Shown: piece after piece, positions 23,282 through 34,324 of the stretch
Position numbering within the stretch: position 1 is the stretch's first letter
Layout: each line of letters begins with the position of its first letter
From: Circinella minor
Lineage: Eukaryota > Mucoromycota > Mucoromycetes > Mucorales > Lichtheimiaceae
DNA: 64,000 nucleotides
Assembly: GCA_016758965.1 (NCBI GenBank)
Contig: JAEPRB010000100.1
Location: 62,001 to 126,000 of the forward strand
Direction of reading: 5' to 3'
Position numbers and translations under genes: made by a program
The notes under the pieces: model-generated
Database searches by the model: none
Told to the model about the DNA's origin: nothing
Seen by the model: the letters and a program-made list of their open reading frames with translations, nothing else

Positions 23282-24257
23282 CTAACGACGACGAGAAGCT
23301 GTAGGAGACCATGAACCAGGAACAAATGTTTCACCTTGACCTTCAGGTCGAGAACCTATTTTATTAGAATCAAAGAATGGGAAATTATGTTAGTATTGCA
23401 TATATATTAATAACAATGATCTTTTCTTTTAATATATATATAAATAACGTACCAGCTTCTGCTGACTTTTCTTTTTCCCTTTGCTGCTGTTGCTGCTCCT
23501 CTTGCGATTTCTTATAGTCCTCGTTTTCCTCAGCTTTTTGTGATTGTTCCACTTTTAATGGTTGTCGATATTGTTGTTGTTGTTCTTGAATTTCATTGGC
23601 AGCTGCAACAGCAAGTCGTTCCTAAATTCATCATATATATTAGCCCAAAGTTTGCAAAAAAAAAAAAAAAAAAAAAAAAAAGGTTCATATCTCCACAGAA
23701 ATCTAAATGAGTTAATTCTATTCTAATTTTAGTACCCGTTCTTCATCAGCTTGTACTTCAAGTTGTCGAACTTTTTGTTGAAGTCTAGTTAAACGTTGTT
23801 GTTCCTTTACTAATTCTTGAATAGCTGGGGGTTCATAACGTGTATGTCGTAACCATGCTTGCCATTGTACTAAAATTTAATAATAAAAATGGATAAGTCA
23901 TCCTATATATCCCAGCCAATGATTACTTTTTTTTTTCTTGGTTACCTGGAAGCTGATTTTCTGAAAATACACCAACATCGTCTCCTCCTTCTTTCATTTG
24001 AACCCAACGTTTCCATCGACCTTCTAAATAATATAAAAATACATATTGTTATTAAACTAAAAAAAAAAATACGAAACATCCCCATTCATTTCACTCTTTT
24101 TGATGCATAAATACATACTAGGATGATTTGGATTTGGCATTTCCCAATATTCGTTGCCAGTTAAATCCCACCCGACCATAACATGGCGTTTCCATGGAAA
24201 TTGATTTGTTTTATAGATTAATTTTAATCGTTGAAGTGTAGATAATGATTTTGACAT
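23282..24257 (-). CDS. NDUFAF2: Complex I assembly factor NDUFAF2 (mimitin / B17.2L)
   Basis: Mitochondrial assembly factor, a paralogue of subunit NDUFA12, which holds a late complex I intermediate. Five exons: 24257-24119, 24023-23946, 23869-23736, 23621-23453, 23355-23282, giving 197 residues. The NDUFA12-superfamily core reads HVMVGWDLTGNEYWEMPNP, RWKRWVQMKEG, then LPVQWQAWLRHTRYEPPAIQE. The C-terminus GETFVPGSWSP matches the ending of animal NDUFAF2 (a G-K-T-F-x-P-G-S-W motif), which separates it from NDUFA12 itself. A Gln/Glu-rich coiled-coil-like stretch lies at about residues 95-170. The start at 24257 (MSKSLSTLQRL) is preferred over an in-frame ATG at 24308 because the added segment is Asn/Lys low complexity. 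Confidence 0.9.
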
Positions 24258-24870
24258 TATATTATTTTCAGAATTGTTTTTTTTATTATGACTTTTCCCT
24301 TGATACACACGCGCTCACGGACACTTTGTAAAGTTCCGCCAACTACTATATTCCCCCCCCCTTTTTTTTTCTTTGATGGATCCCGCAACTCAGTGTGGCT
24401 TGTGTTACATGAGTATTTTGCTTTTACTGACGTATCTTCCATTCCATATATTTTTACTTGTGGTTAGAAGAACTCTTTATAGTTTCTGAGAGAAAGGGGA
24501 GGAGTTGTGATTTTAAGTTTTTAAGCTGTTTATATGATATCATTATTAGATGGTGTATTCTGATATATAAAAACCACTCCTGAGTTACTTTACAACAATA
24601 TAAAAGAAGGATATATGAAAAAAGAAATTTCATAAAGCGAAGAATTGATTTTTTTTTTTTTAAGAAAAAAAAAAAGGCTGAACAAATTTCCGTGTTATAG
24701 ATTCCATTATAAAATAAATCGTCTAATAAAAATAAAGAAGTATCATATACAATTGAAGTACTTTCTTACAATTCCATTGAGAAATTCTGTATAAGCATGA
24801 TATTATTTCTGCAAGATAACTATTTGTATTTAAGTTATCATTTTCTCACGATCAATAAACGAAAACTTTA

Positions 24871-24871
<1 letters not shown>

Positions 24872-24905
<34 letters not shown>
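24872..24905. repeat. TA microsatellite
   Basis: Uninterrupted TA dinucleotide run upstream of the NDUFAF2 gene; similar shorter runs occur at 12659-12687, 18970-18992 and 29449-29462. Confidence 0.85.
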
Positions 24906-24908
<3 letters not shown>

Positions 24909-25537
24909 GCATTAAAGATATTCTTATGCATAACATGTTGCGCTCCTCGGAAGCTTGCCATCGTCGCTAAAATTTTCATATTGCGACACACTATAATATG
25001 GACGAACGAAAAAATAATAATATTTTTTCTTAATTAGTTTCGGATAAAATGGGTTTATTAATATAATAATAGAGGTCCGGTTAGTTTATTGGGAATTTAA
25101 CAATAATAATGAAGATATTGGAATAAAATGACTATATAACCACTATTCAAAAATAATAGAAGAGATCAAACAAGTAAAAAAAGACTATTTTTTAAGGTTA
25201 AAAAAATTGTAATACAAATCGATCAAAATTTTTATTTATGCGTTATTATAAAAAAAAACAAGAAACAAATAACTTTTAAATGACTCACATACTAAATATT
25301 ATCAATTCCTTCGGTGTTTTTCTTATTTGCATTGATGTTACACATTCAGTTTCAATCTGATTAAACAATAAAGAAGGTATTTGTTCATATGGGTCGCTTT
25401 CCCAAAATTGTAGTTAAATATATTTTTATAACGAACAACAGACAAGAAGAAGAAGGAAAAGAAGAAGCAAAGTATTGATACAAAATTTCCAATCATGGAT
25501 TGGATTCGTGCTACATCATAAAAAAAATTGCGTCTCC

Positions 25538-25538
25538 A

Positions 25539-25578
<40 letters not shown>

Positions 25579-25597
25579 ATTTTTTTTTTTTTATATA

Positions 25598-25650
<53 letters not shown>

Positions 25651-25676
25651 AAAAATTAAAAAAAAAAATTTTTTAT

Positions 25677-25726
<50 letters not shown>
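25538..25726. repeat. A-block / T-block homopolymer cluster
   Basis: About 190 bases made almost only of A and T homopolymers: a long A-run from about 25540, a short T-rich insert with TATATAAT, a second long A-run, then a pure T-run of more than 40 bases to 25726. The A-runs followed by T-runs make a large AT-only inverted structure. Such blocks are prone to sequencing and assembly error. Confidence 0.8.
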
Positions 25727-25727
<1 letters not shown>

Positions 25728-27240
25728 GTCTTGAGAAAACTAATTCTTTTAATGGGACGATTTATCAACAACATGCTATTCAAAACGTATATCAAAGGGA
25801 CTTGAAGGCGTAAACACGGCAAAAATTTAAATTTATTTATTTATTTTTCAAAACGACAGTGATTTACTTTTGAGATCTTTATTTTATATGTTCCCAATAT
25901 GGGAACTATTACAATATAACTAAGTTGCCATGACATTATTTGTTGACGAAAAGCAGCAACAAGAAAAATTCATCAACAGAACTGAAATACTTTTTTTTCT
26001 TCCTACGTAATTCCAACGTTAAAAAGATTACAACACGAGACTATTTGCTTGTTATTTTACAGTTAAAGTGAATATGAGAACCTCTGTGATTATGTCGAAG
26101 ATAACTCATCCAGAAATAACGTAGATATCTTCAATATCTTTTCTTCAACAGTAGTAATACCAACAAATTTTCTATGGATGCAAATGACATATATAACATT
26201 ATAGTCTGTTTATTTGAAAGAACTAACGAGCAACTAAAAATCGTATGATCCATGTTTGAAGTATACTTGATATATTTTTAAGACAAAAGTCGTTGAAAAA
26301 TAAATTCAAGTGCATATCGAATTTATTAATTAAGTATACTTATTTTTACTTAATTTTTTATTACGTAACAATAAAAAAGTTTTAATACAAGCTAGATATA
26401 ATAAAGACATTTAATTGCTTTTTTTTTTCTTATGTATCGTCATGATAATACATAACTTTATAAATTAAAAAAACAATACGAAGGTAGGTATGGAAAAGTA
26501 AACGTTAAATGTGTTCATAATAGTAGCAAAGTATCACAAGAAATGAAAGTCGTTACATGGCTTCTCACGCTTAGTATATCGCTTATTTGTTTCATGTATA
26601 GATGATAAAATATACTCAATGTTCCAGTAGTTGACATGTGTTAGTGTTGACAGACTCTATTCAAAACTAGAAAAATGATGCGAATCAGGTATCTAGATCA
26701 ATTATCTTTCCTGACGACATAATTTATATTTATTTCGCTTATTTATGGTTTTGTTAGTAAATAAATGATGGTATTATAAACCCGTTCTTTGTTTCAAACC
26801 ATATGATTTCATTTCTTTGTTCCATTTTCATTTTTGAACAATAACTCATTTAGTATCGTGACAAGTACTATATTAAATATGTGAACCAAACAAAACTAAA
26901 AAAATCCTTATTTTCATGTGATATTTTTATTGTGATATATTTATGCTTAGCTATTATATTTTTTTTTCCCCTTGTTATAGTACGTAATAATGCTTCGACA
27001 GGTGAAACGGACCATAGTTTCAAATAGTGTACATGTAAAAATAATACTATATACAGTGATTTTTTCACGCCACACCACGCCAAAAAAAAAAAAAAAAAAA
27101 CTATAATGTTGCCAAACACTTAAGGAGTGGATATAAATGAAATGCATGAAAAAAGAAATACATATTTTCTTTTTTATCTTTTTTTTTTATCTTTTCATAA
27201 TTGTATCAGTGAACAATAACACAATTACTTTTATTTTTTA

Positions 27241-29065
27241 ATGTTTCATATTCTTCTTCTTGGTATGTTGGTATTATACGTAACGTATAGTTTTGTCTAT
27301 GGCCAGTCGATATGAACACGTAATATATATACATTTGCTATATTTCAATGCTAAAAGGATTAAAAAATATATATACATGTGTTTTACAGGGACGGGTTGT
27401 CTATCGTTCTTACTTTGTAGATTTTATTATCACCATCATGATGAATTACCAATATACAGTTACTATAGTCACCTGGAACGATTACAAAAGTATTCTTCCG
27501 TCATATCTCTTATATATCATAACAAACCTTCAACAATGATACCATTCAACAATAATCAAGATCATCTTTTTTGGGAATTCCAACCTCGAGAATCACACCA
27601 TTTTTTCAGATCAATAAAGAAGAACAACTATGATCCTACAAGAACAATGATGGATGATAATAAGAATGATAACTCAATGACCATTGAAATCATCGACAAC
27701 CCATTCTTCAAACAACAAGTTGAAAGTATTAAAAAAGAAAAAACGTTTGCTACTGGCGTAACAACAACTAGAGATGAAATATCCAAAAAATCATTAATAG
27801 ACGACATTTACGATCAAATAAATCAAAGCGTATGGGATAGTAGTCCTGTTCTTCAATTTTATAAACACCTTTCTACTATTTCGAATCTAAAGATGAATCC
27901 GTCACGCCGCCGTGGCAAAGAGAATAAAGCTGAGATGCCAACCATACACATTATTGCAGATCCCACTGAAATTGCTTTATTGAATGAAAATAAATTGAAA
28001 AAAAAGAAAGTGGACGCAAAGATGCTTTATATCAGGTATTTTGTTTTACTTAAAAAAATAAAAATAAACATGGGTTAAATATGAATGGAAATAACTAAAT
28101 CACTTTATTATAATTCTTAGTTCAAGTGTCATACAAGAATTTAATCAAGTTGATTTTAAGATTGCTGAACGTACGACTCGTACATTACAAAAATTAACTT
28201 ATGCTATTAAAATTCGCAACAATGAACCATCATCTACTTGTTCGCTTCATGGATTTCATCGAATCAAGCTATGCTCTTTTGGTTATGATTTGTCCCGCTC
28301 TTCCCATAAATTGAAATATCGCATGGTTGCTTCACTGAAGATGCCTACTTCTTCTTTTAATTACGTCAAGTAAATGTAACAATGGATAATTATATTTGTT
28401 GTAAATAATAATCATATACTATAGCTGAATTAATAATAACAAAACCAAATTATTTAAATGTATAATTTAGAGTGTATATCAATAATCACCCAATCGGTAT
28501 ATTCGAACTGTTTGGTTCTCAAGATGCTCCGTATATCGATAATAAATTAAGCTATGATGAAAAAAGGCAGCTTCACCAACAAAAAAATAGCGTATACAAA
28601 TATCATCAGATTGAACCATCTGTTACTCCTATTTTGAAAAAAGACGATGATGTCTGTATCTTAAATGCGCGATATAATAATACCATTGGAAAACGAGAAA
28701 ATCATAATTTTCAACAAAACAGTTACAAGATCATGAATGAATCTATTTGGCGGAAATCTGACATGAAGCTTAATCAACACTCGGTGTCAGATGGATTAAC
28801 AACTGGAAGGCGATATCAGTTACCGGAACAGAATTATTTGGATATGAATAATGTACTATTTAAAAACATTGCCACAAATGGAGTTAGTACAATGGACAAA
28901 GTTGTGGATGATCATCTACTGAAAGAAAACAAACCAAGTTCGACGATGTCCTCAAAAGCTGAAAATGATCTTAATTCAGTAAACCGAGGAATCAGTCTTA
29001 TGAGATTACTCAATGAATCAACTAATTATATATTACTTCCAGATATCAACGAGTGTATCGAATAG
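27241..29065 (+). CDS. Unrecognised membrane-anchored protein, 503 residues
   Basis: Four exons: 27241-27262, 27390-28035, 28121-28369, 28471-29065, all in phase. The N-terminus MFHILLLGTGCLSFLLCRFY is a single hydrophobic anchor followed by His-rich and basic residues, giving a type II or inner-membrane topology. The middle (about 40-215) is polar, with FWEFQPRESHHFF and QINQSVWDSSPVLQFYKHLS. Residues 223-320 look folded: VIQEFNQVDFKIAERTTRTL, LHGFHRIKLCSFGYDLS, YRMVASLKMP, VYINNHPIGIFELFGSQDAP. The C-terminal third is Asn/Lys-rich and probably disordered, ending INECIE. I recognise no family. The first exon of 22 bases is inferred because it supplies an ATG and a GTATGT donor in phase; without it an internal Met would be used. 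Confidence 0.7.
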
Positions 29066-29777
29066 CAACAAACATTTCTGTCCCTGACACTATCATCATA
29101 TAGTCGAAAAAAGTCATTATGTATATATTAATTTTATTAATAAATTAGTTAACGTCTGTTTATTTGTTAATTGTGAAATCTTCAAATAAATGATAATGAA
29201 AAATAAATAAATAACTTTGTTGTAGATAACTTTTATTTTGCATTAAAAATACAATTAAAATAATCATGCATAGCAACTCTATCATATGGATATCAGTATA
29301 GCCGATGATCCTGGTTATAGTAGTTGAAAATGTGCTTATTATAATGCCAATTGTGGCTTTTCAATTATCATTTCATTAATAGAAACAATTCACAACATGA
29401 ACATGAATAATTGTGCGCACTAAAGTATTATATTTATATAGAGATATATATATATATATATAGAAAAGAGTTACTTTATATTTAATTCTCTGCAAACATT
29501 TTAAATTAATAAAGAAAACTTAAAATTATTTAAAAGACAAAATAATCGTCGCTACCTTGGTTACAAGCCCTACCAACCCAACTAACCCCTCCACAAAAGA
29601 AATTTGACAGGCGGGATTCAGCAACACCGCCAAAGTGTGACGTATTATAGTATCCCAAGCCGCGATTGGCCCATTTCACCCCCGTCCCAATGGCTAAAAA
29701 ATATACGAGGGTTCCTAAAAAAAAAAAAAATTGTCTACCTCCCACCACCACATACACATATACAACTTGTCTCGATA
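29066..29777. other. Intergenic, with the ATP gamma promoter
   Basis: AT-rich up to about 29545; the last 230 bases before the ATP gamma ATG are much GC-richer and look like a promoter. No gene is supported. Confidence 0.5.
29665..29691. promoter_or_regulatory. Paired CCAAT boxes upstream of ATP gamma
   Basis: An inverted CCAAT (ATTGG at 29665-29669) and a direct CCAAT (29687-29691) lie about 90-110 bases before the ATG. Such boxes are bound by the HAP/NF-Y complex, which controls respiratory genes in fungi. Only the motifs are seen; binding is inferred. Confidence 0.5.
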
Positions 29778-31428
29778 ATGTTGTCCTCCGCTTCGCGCAT
29801 TGCCATCCGCCCTGCCGTTGCTCCTTTGAGGTATATATAAAACATGGACTATAAAACCAAATGCAAACACGATAAAAAGGATGTCAACCGAGTTGAAAAA
29901 AAAGAAACTAACTTCACGCGTTTTTTTTTTATTCATTCATGTATAATTTTATATATATTGAATATATAGCAATGGTGTCCAGGCCCGTAACATGGCCACT
30001 TTGAAAGAAAGTAAAAATAACGTCGTTCCCAAATAGAAGCTAAAGCTAAATACAAACAACACATAATCTCGTTTACCTTTTCCATTTTGTTAACAATTTC
30101 TTTTTTTTTTCTTCATTATTTTCCTTAAAATGATTAGTTCAACTTCGTTTGAAGTCGGTTTCCAACATTGAAAAGATTACCAAGTCCATGAAGATGATTG
30201 CCTCCACCAAGGTTAACAAGGCTCAACGTGGTATGGAAGCTGCCCGTGCTTTCGGTGCTGCCTCTAACTGTAAGTTAATGAAACAAAACCAAAATCAATG
30301 TTTAATTTAGAGGGAGGACATGAAAAAGAAAAAAAAATTGACATAATATGGCAGTGTATATATGAACATATATATGCTCTTTAAAAATAAAAATAAAATG
30401 TTGAGGGATAGCATATCTAAATTAAAAAAAATTGACATGTTTTTTCTTTTAATTAGCTCTCTACCAAAATGCTGAAACTAAGGCTGCTGAAGATGGCAAG
30501 ACTCTTTTCGTTGCTACATCCTCTGATCGTGGTTTGTGCGGTGGTATTCACAGCAGTGTCTCCAAGGCCACTCGTCGTTTGCTCGAAGCCAAGCCTGAAT
30601 CCGAAGTAGTTGTTTTGGGTGATAAGCCCAAGGCTCAACTTTTGCGTTTCGCTCGTGATAACATCGTCATCACCTTCAACCAAATTGGTAAGGATCTTCC
30701 TACCTTTGATGAAGCTTGCTCCATTGCTGATAAGGTCCAAGCTGAAGGTGTCGAATTCGATACTGCTGAAATTGTTTACAACGAATTCAAGTCGGTTATT
30801 GCTTATGAAGCTAACACCATTTCCGTCTTCTCTCAAGAAGCTTTCAAGGCTTCCCGTAAGTTTTTTTTTTTTTTTTGCTTTGATAAATTACTGGAGGAAA
30901 TGAGTTTTTTTATTTGGTGGCAGGGGTGGGGGAGAAAGGGGATTTAATTATAAAATAAATTGGTATATGCGATAAAGACGAGTGGATAATTTGAAAAAAA
31001 AAATTCTAAATTTTGTCTTTGCTACTTTTGTTATAGCCAACTTCGCCGCCTACGAAATTGAAGATGATGTCCTTGCCAACTTGCAAGAATTCACTTTCGC
31101 TAACAGCATCTACTGGGCTTTGGTTGAAGGTCATGCCTCTGAAATGTGTGCTAAGCGTGCTGCTATGGAGAACGCTACCAGCAACGCTGGTGATATGATT
31201 ACCAAGTTGACCATGACCTATAACCGTGGTCGTCAAGCCGTCATTACCAACGAATTGAGTAAGTTTTGTTTTTCTTTTTTATGGATTTTTTTTTAAAAAA
31301 AAATGAGAGAGAATTGGGCGAGGTGGGGAAAAGTTAATCTATTATTAAAATACCATTTTTATTAATTTGACTCTTATTTTTTTTTTCTCCCAATAGTTGA
31401 TATTATTACTGGTGCCTCTGCCTTGTAA
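29778..31428 (+). CDS. ATP3: ATP synthase subunit gamma, mitochondrial
   Basis: Central rotor stalk of the F1 ATPase in mitochondria. Six exons: 29778-29830, 29970-30010, 30138-30269, 30457-30855, 31037-31258, 31397-31428, giving 292 residues. The presequence is [18 protein letters not shown]. The family N-terminal helix reads [20 protein letters not shown], followed by [14 protein letters not shown]. The Rossmann-like centre includes [14 protein letters not shown]. The C-terminal signature [20 protein letters not shown] then AVITNEL and [10 protein letters not shown] is complete. Codons are strongly C-ending, as in the aldolase gene, suggesting high expression. Length and ends match the family. 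Firm assignment. Confidence 0.97.
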
Positions 31429-31950
31429 ATTCATTTTATTTTTTATTCTTCAAAAAAGACCATTCTTTTGCGTTCTTTGTACAAATAAAAAAAAGGGACG
31501 TATGCGAAATCATTTAGCATTAGAGCGCGTCCAGTAGCATTTTAATAGAGATAGTTAAATGTTGTTGGGTTGTGGTTTAATAATTTGTATTGCTCATTAT
31601 TATTATTATTATTGAGATGTGTGAGAATATAAGTTACAACGATGAAGATTTTTGATATCGTTCCCTTGTTATTTATTATTTACGTCATGGTAGTTCTGGA
31701 TTATATTATTCTCAAATAAGTACCATATAATATATGAACTTGATAGATAATTCTCTTTTTTGTTCCTGATATAGGATACTTGTTAGGAAAAATCAACGCA
31801 TTAACTTTAAAATGTTTGAAAAGGTATCTATTGGCAGTTTAATAAACGGAATGCAATTTCTATAATATTTACTATTTATACAGTATATGGATTTGTAAGG
31901 GAACGGGTGGGGGGAATATGATATGTTATAATACTATTATATATAGCATT
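31429..31950. other. Convergent spacer, ATP gamma 3' flank
   Basis: AT-rich with an ATT triplet run near 31600. It holds the 3' ends of ATP gamma and the F-box gene. No gene seen. Confidence 0.5.
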
Positions 31951-33374
31951 CTATAAACATCGTGTGTACTCAACTTGTGTTGTTATTGTTGAAATATTAT
32001 CTTTTATCCTTTGATTGCTGTTATTAGGATCGGATATATTCAGATCATGATTATATCCGAGAAACTCCAATTTTTTACAATAAAAATTTATGTTGTTTAT
32101 TAATTGATCTGACATGGATGGATAACCCAATAATGTCAATTTTCGTAGTTCAGGACACTGTGATAATACTTGCTTAATATCTTCTGGGTTCTGAATTTTC
32201 AATGAAAGAATAAGATTTGTAAGTTGGGAGGATGTCAGTGATGGCAATAAAGAAGATGATGATAATGCTGATAAAGAGGATGCTTTCATCATAGTGTCAA
32301 ATTTCACAGTAGGTTGTATGTATTTAATGGTTTGAATTTTTTGAAATGTTGAAATGATTGTGTTGAAGGGAATGATGGGTTTTTTTGTAGTGGCGTGACG
32401 AGCGTCAACTTCGAGGTGAGTCAATGTGGGTGCTAAATGGGCTATTGCATTGAAAAGAGATTTGTTGAAACGAGTATCGAAATCTAATAATATTGAACAA
32501 ATGATTACAATTGAAATTCTACTTTTTTTTTTTACCTGTTCTCATTTCTTATGGTTTTGTAAATTATGCCATATGTATCTCTATATCTCTTTCCCCCCCA
32601 AACCCAGTTACTGCTAGCTATTTACTTACATTTGATAGTGAGTTTCTTCAAATGATTAAACTTTCCATTAATCATTTGTGTAAATATCACATCAAAATTC
32701 TCGTATCGATTAACATATATTTCCATATCCAAGATATGATGACCAACGTGACAACTAAGATTAAACAATTCATCTGCCGTTAATCCATGACGACCACCAT
32801 CACATTTTATGGATGACCACCAAGAATGAGAACTTGCAGCGACATTTCGCCATGATTGACACACGTCTAGTAATACGATTCGATCGCTAAGAGTTAAATG
32901 TTCGATCATGATGATATCCAGTATTTCGCGCGGTAATTTGTTGATCATATCGGTATGAGATTCTGTCCTTGTCTTAGCATACTCGTAGCGCTTTTTTAAA
33001 TGTGCTTTGCAGCTACCATCGTTATCGTTCTCACCGTCAATATAAGACATAGCTTGTTGGTAAGCCTTCATTGCCTTGAAATGGTTACTATGCAACGTAT
33101 GTAAATCACCAAGGCGTAGATAACCCGCCAGTGGCATTAGTTTTATCATTAATTTTGCGCCTTGAATAGCATCGACATAGTTTCCTGTCATAGCATAACT
33201 TGAAGCACAAACGTCATGCGATGCGACAAGATTCATGATTTGATCATTGACATCCCCTGTTACGCACTCAATAGAATCTTTGAAATTATTATTTTGGTAT
33301 GTATTCCGAACATGATCGATCGTTGACACATTAAATGACTTGAGTTTATATGTATCTAATACTTGAGCATTCAT
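31951..33374 (-). CDS. TPR / F-box / leucine-rich protein, Dia2/Pof3-like layout
   Basis: Two exons: 33374-32630 and 32483-31951, in phase, 425 residues. Residues 18-125 look like TPR helices (NDQIMNLVASHDVCASSYAM, GYLRLGDLHTLHSNHFKAMK, AYQQAMSYID). An F-box follows at about 143-185: INKLPREILDIIMIEHLTLS and LLDVCQSWRNVAASS. The remainder is LRR-like (HLKKLTIK, LTHLEVDA, LRKLTLLGYPS, KKLEFLGY). The order TPR, F-box, LRR is that of the SCF substrate receptors Dia2 and Pof3, though this protein is shorter; many zygomycete F-box proteins also share this layout. Predicted role: substrate receptor of an SCF ubiquitin ligase. The substrate is unknown. Decayed related exons lie upstream on the same strand. 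Confidence 0.8.
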
Positions 33375-34324
33375 CTTGATCAGAATTGACTAAAACAAGA
33401 ACGAAATTGGAAGGAAAGAAATTGAAACGTGTTATAGACTAGGCAAGAAGAAGAAGCTTCTTTTTACTTCCATATATTATGTTTGTAACATTGGAACTGC
33501 GAGAAGAAAAGGGGGAGAGGTGCCTAAATATAGTTGTTTTCTTCCATTTATAAATGTGTCAAACAAAAGAAAAAGAAGACAAAGGAAGCTTTTCGAAGCG
33601 CGAAATTTATAGTTTGGTAGAATTACTACCACTAGTTAGTATGAAGTGTAGTTTTATAAGGATTTCATAACCAAGTTATTCTCAATTGTTTGCTTTCACA
33701 TAAATTTTTAGGGTATTCAATTCTAGGATATCAAATGAAAGAAAGAAAACAGATAACCGATTTTTTTTTTTTTTTTGGCTGTTTGCCATTTGATTTGACG
33801 GAAAATACTCACGAAATTCTTTAGTATTGTTGTGAACAGTGACTACTCAACTTTATTATAATATACATAGCAATACCTTCATCTACCTATCTACAGTATA
33901 TATTGGGAGATATGACTTTTGTCAGTAGGTTATGGACAAGCAAGAAGAAAAAATTAAATAAATTCAGAATTTTATTACTATTAATTATAACTCATGACGT
34001 ATTACTACTACTCGTTATTTAATCTGATAGTTTACCAATTCAATGCTTAACTGTGGAGAAGAAAACAAGAACAAAAATATCATTGAATAAAGACAACGGT
34101 TTATTGCCTGCGTATAATCAAAATAAATAGCACTGATACCATATAGAGAAATCATTTAGATTATGTTATTAATCGAACTACTTACAGTAATGAAAAAAAA
34201 AACCGCACTGGAACACTCAGTCGTATATTTATTACTTGTTTTACGTACATTTTAAAAAGATAATAAGATTCAGATAAAAATATTGCATATGTTATCCGTT
34301 ATTTAGTAATGCTTGGCCATTTTT
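33375..34324. other. Spacer upstream of the F-box gene
   Basis: AT-rich 5' flank of the F-box gene. No exon or RNA gene seen. Confidence 0.4.

Larger units (their letters stand above)
24258..27240. other. Gene-poor AT-rich stretch
   Basis: About 3 kb with no supportable exon. It contains a TA microsatellite and the long A/T homopolymer block, both listed separately. The minus frames at 26868-27147 are translations of low-complexity AT DNA. Confidence 0.45.

Noticed and set aside
23282..24257. NDUFA12 instead of NDUFAF2
   Set aside because: The C-terminal G-E-T-F-V-P-G-S-W motif and the LPVQWQAWLRHTR form fit the assembly factor, not the structural subunit.
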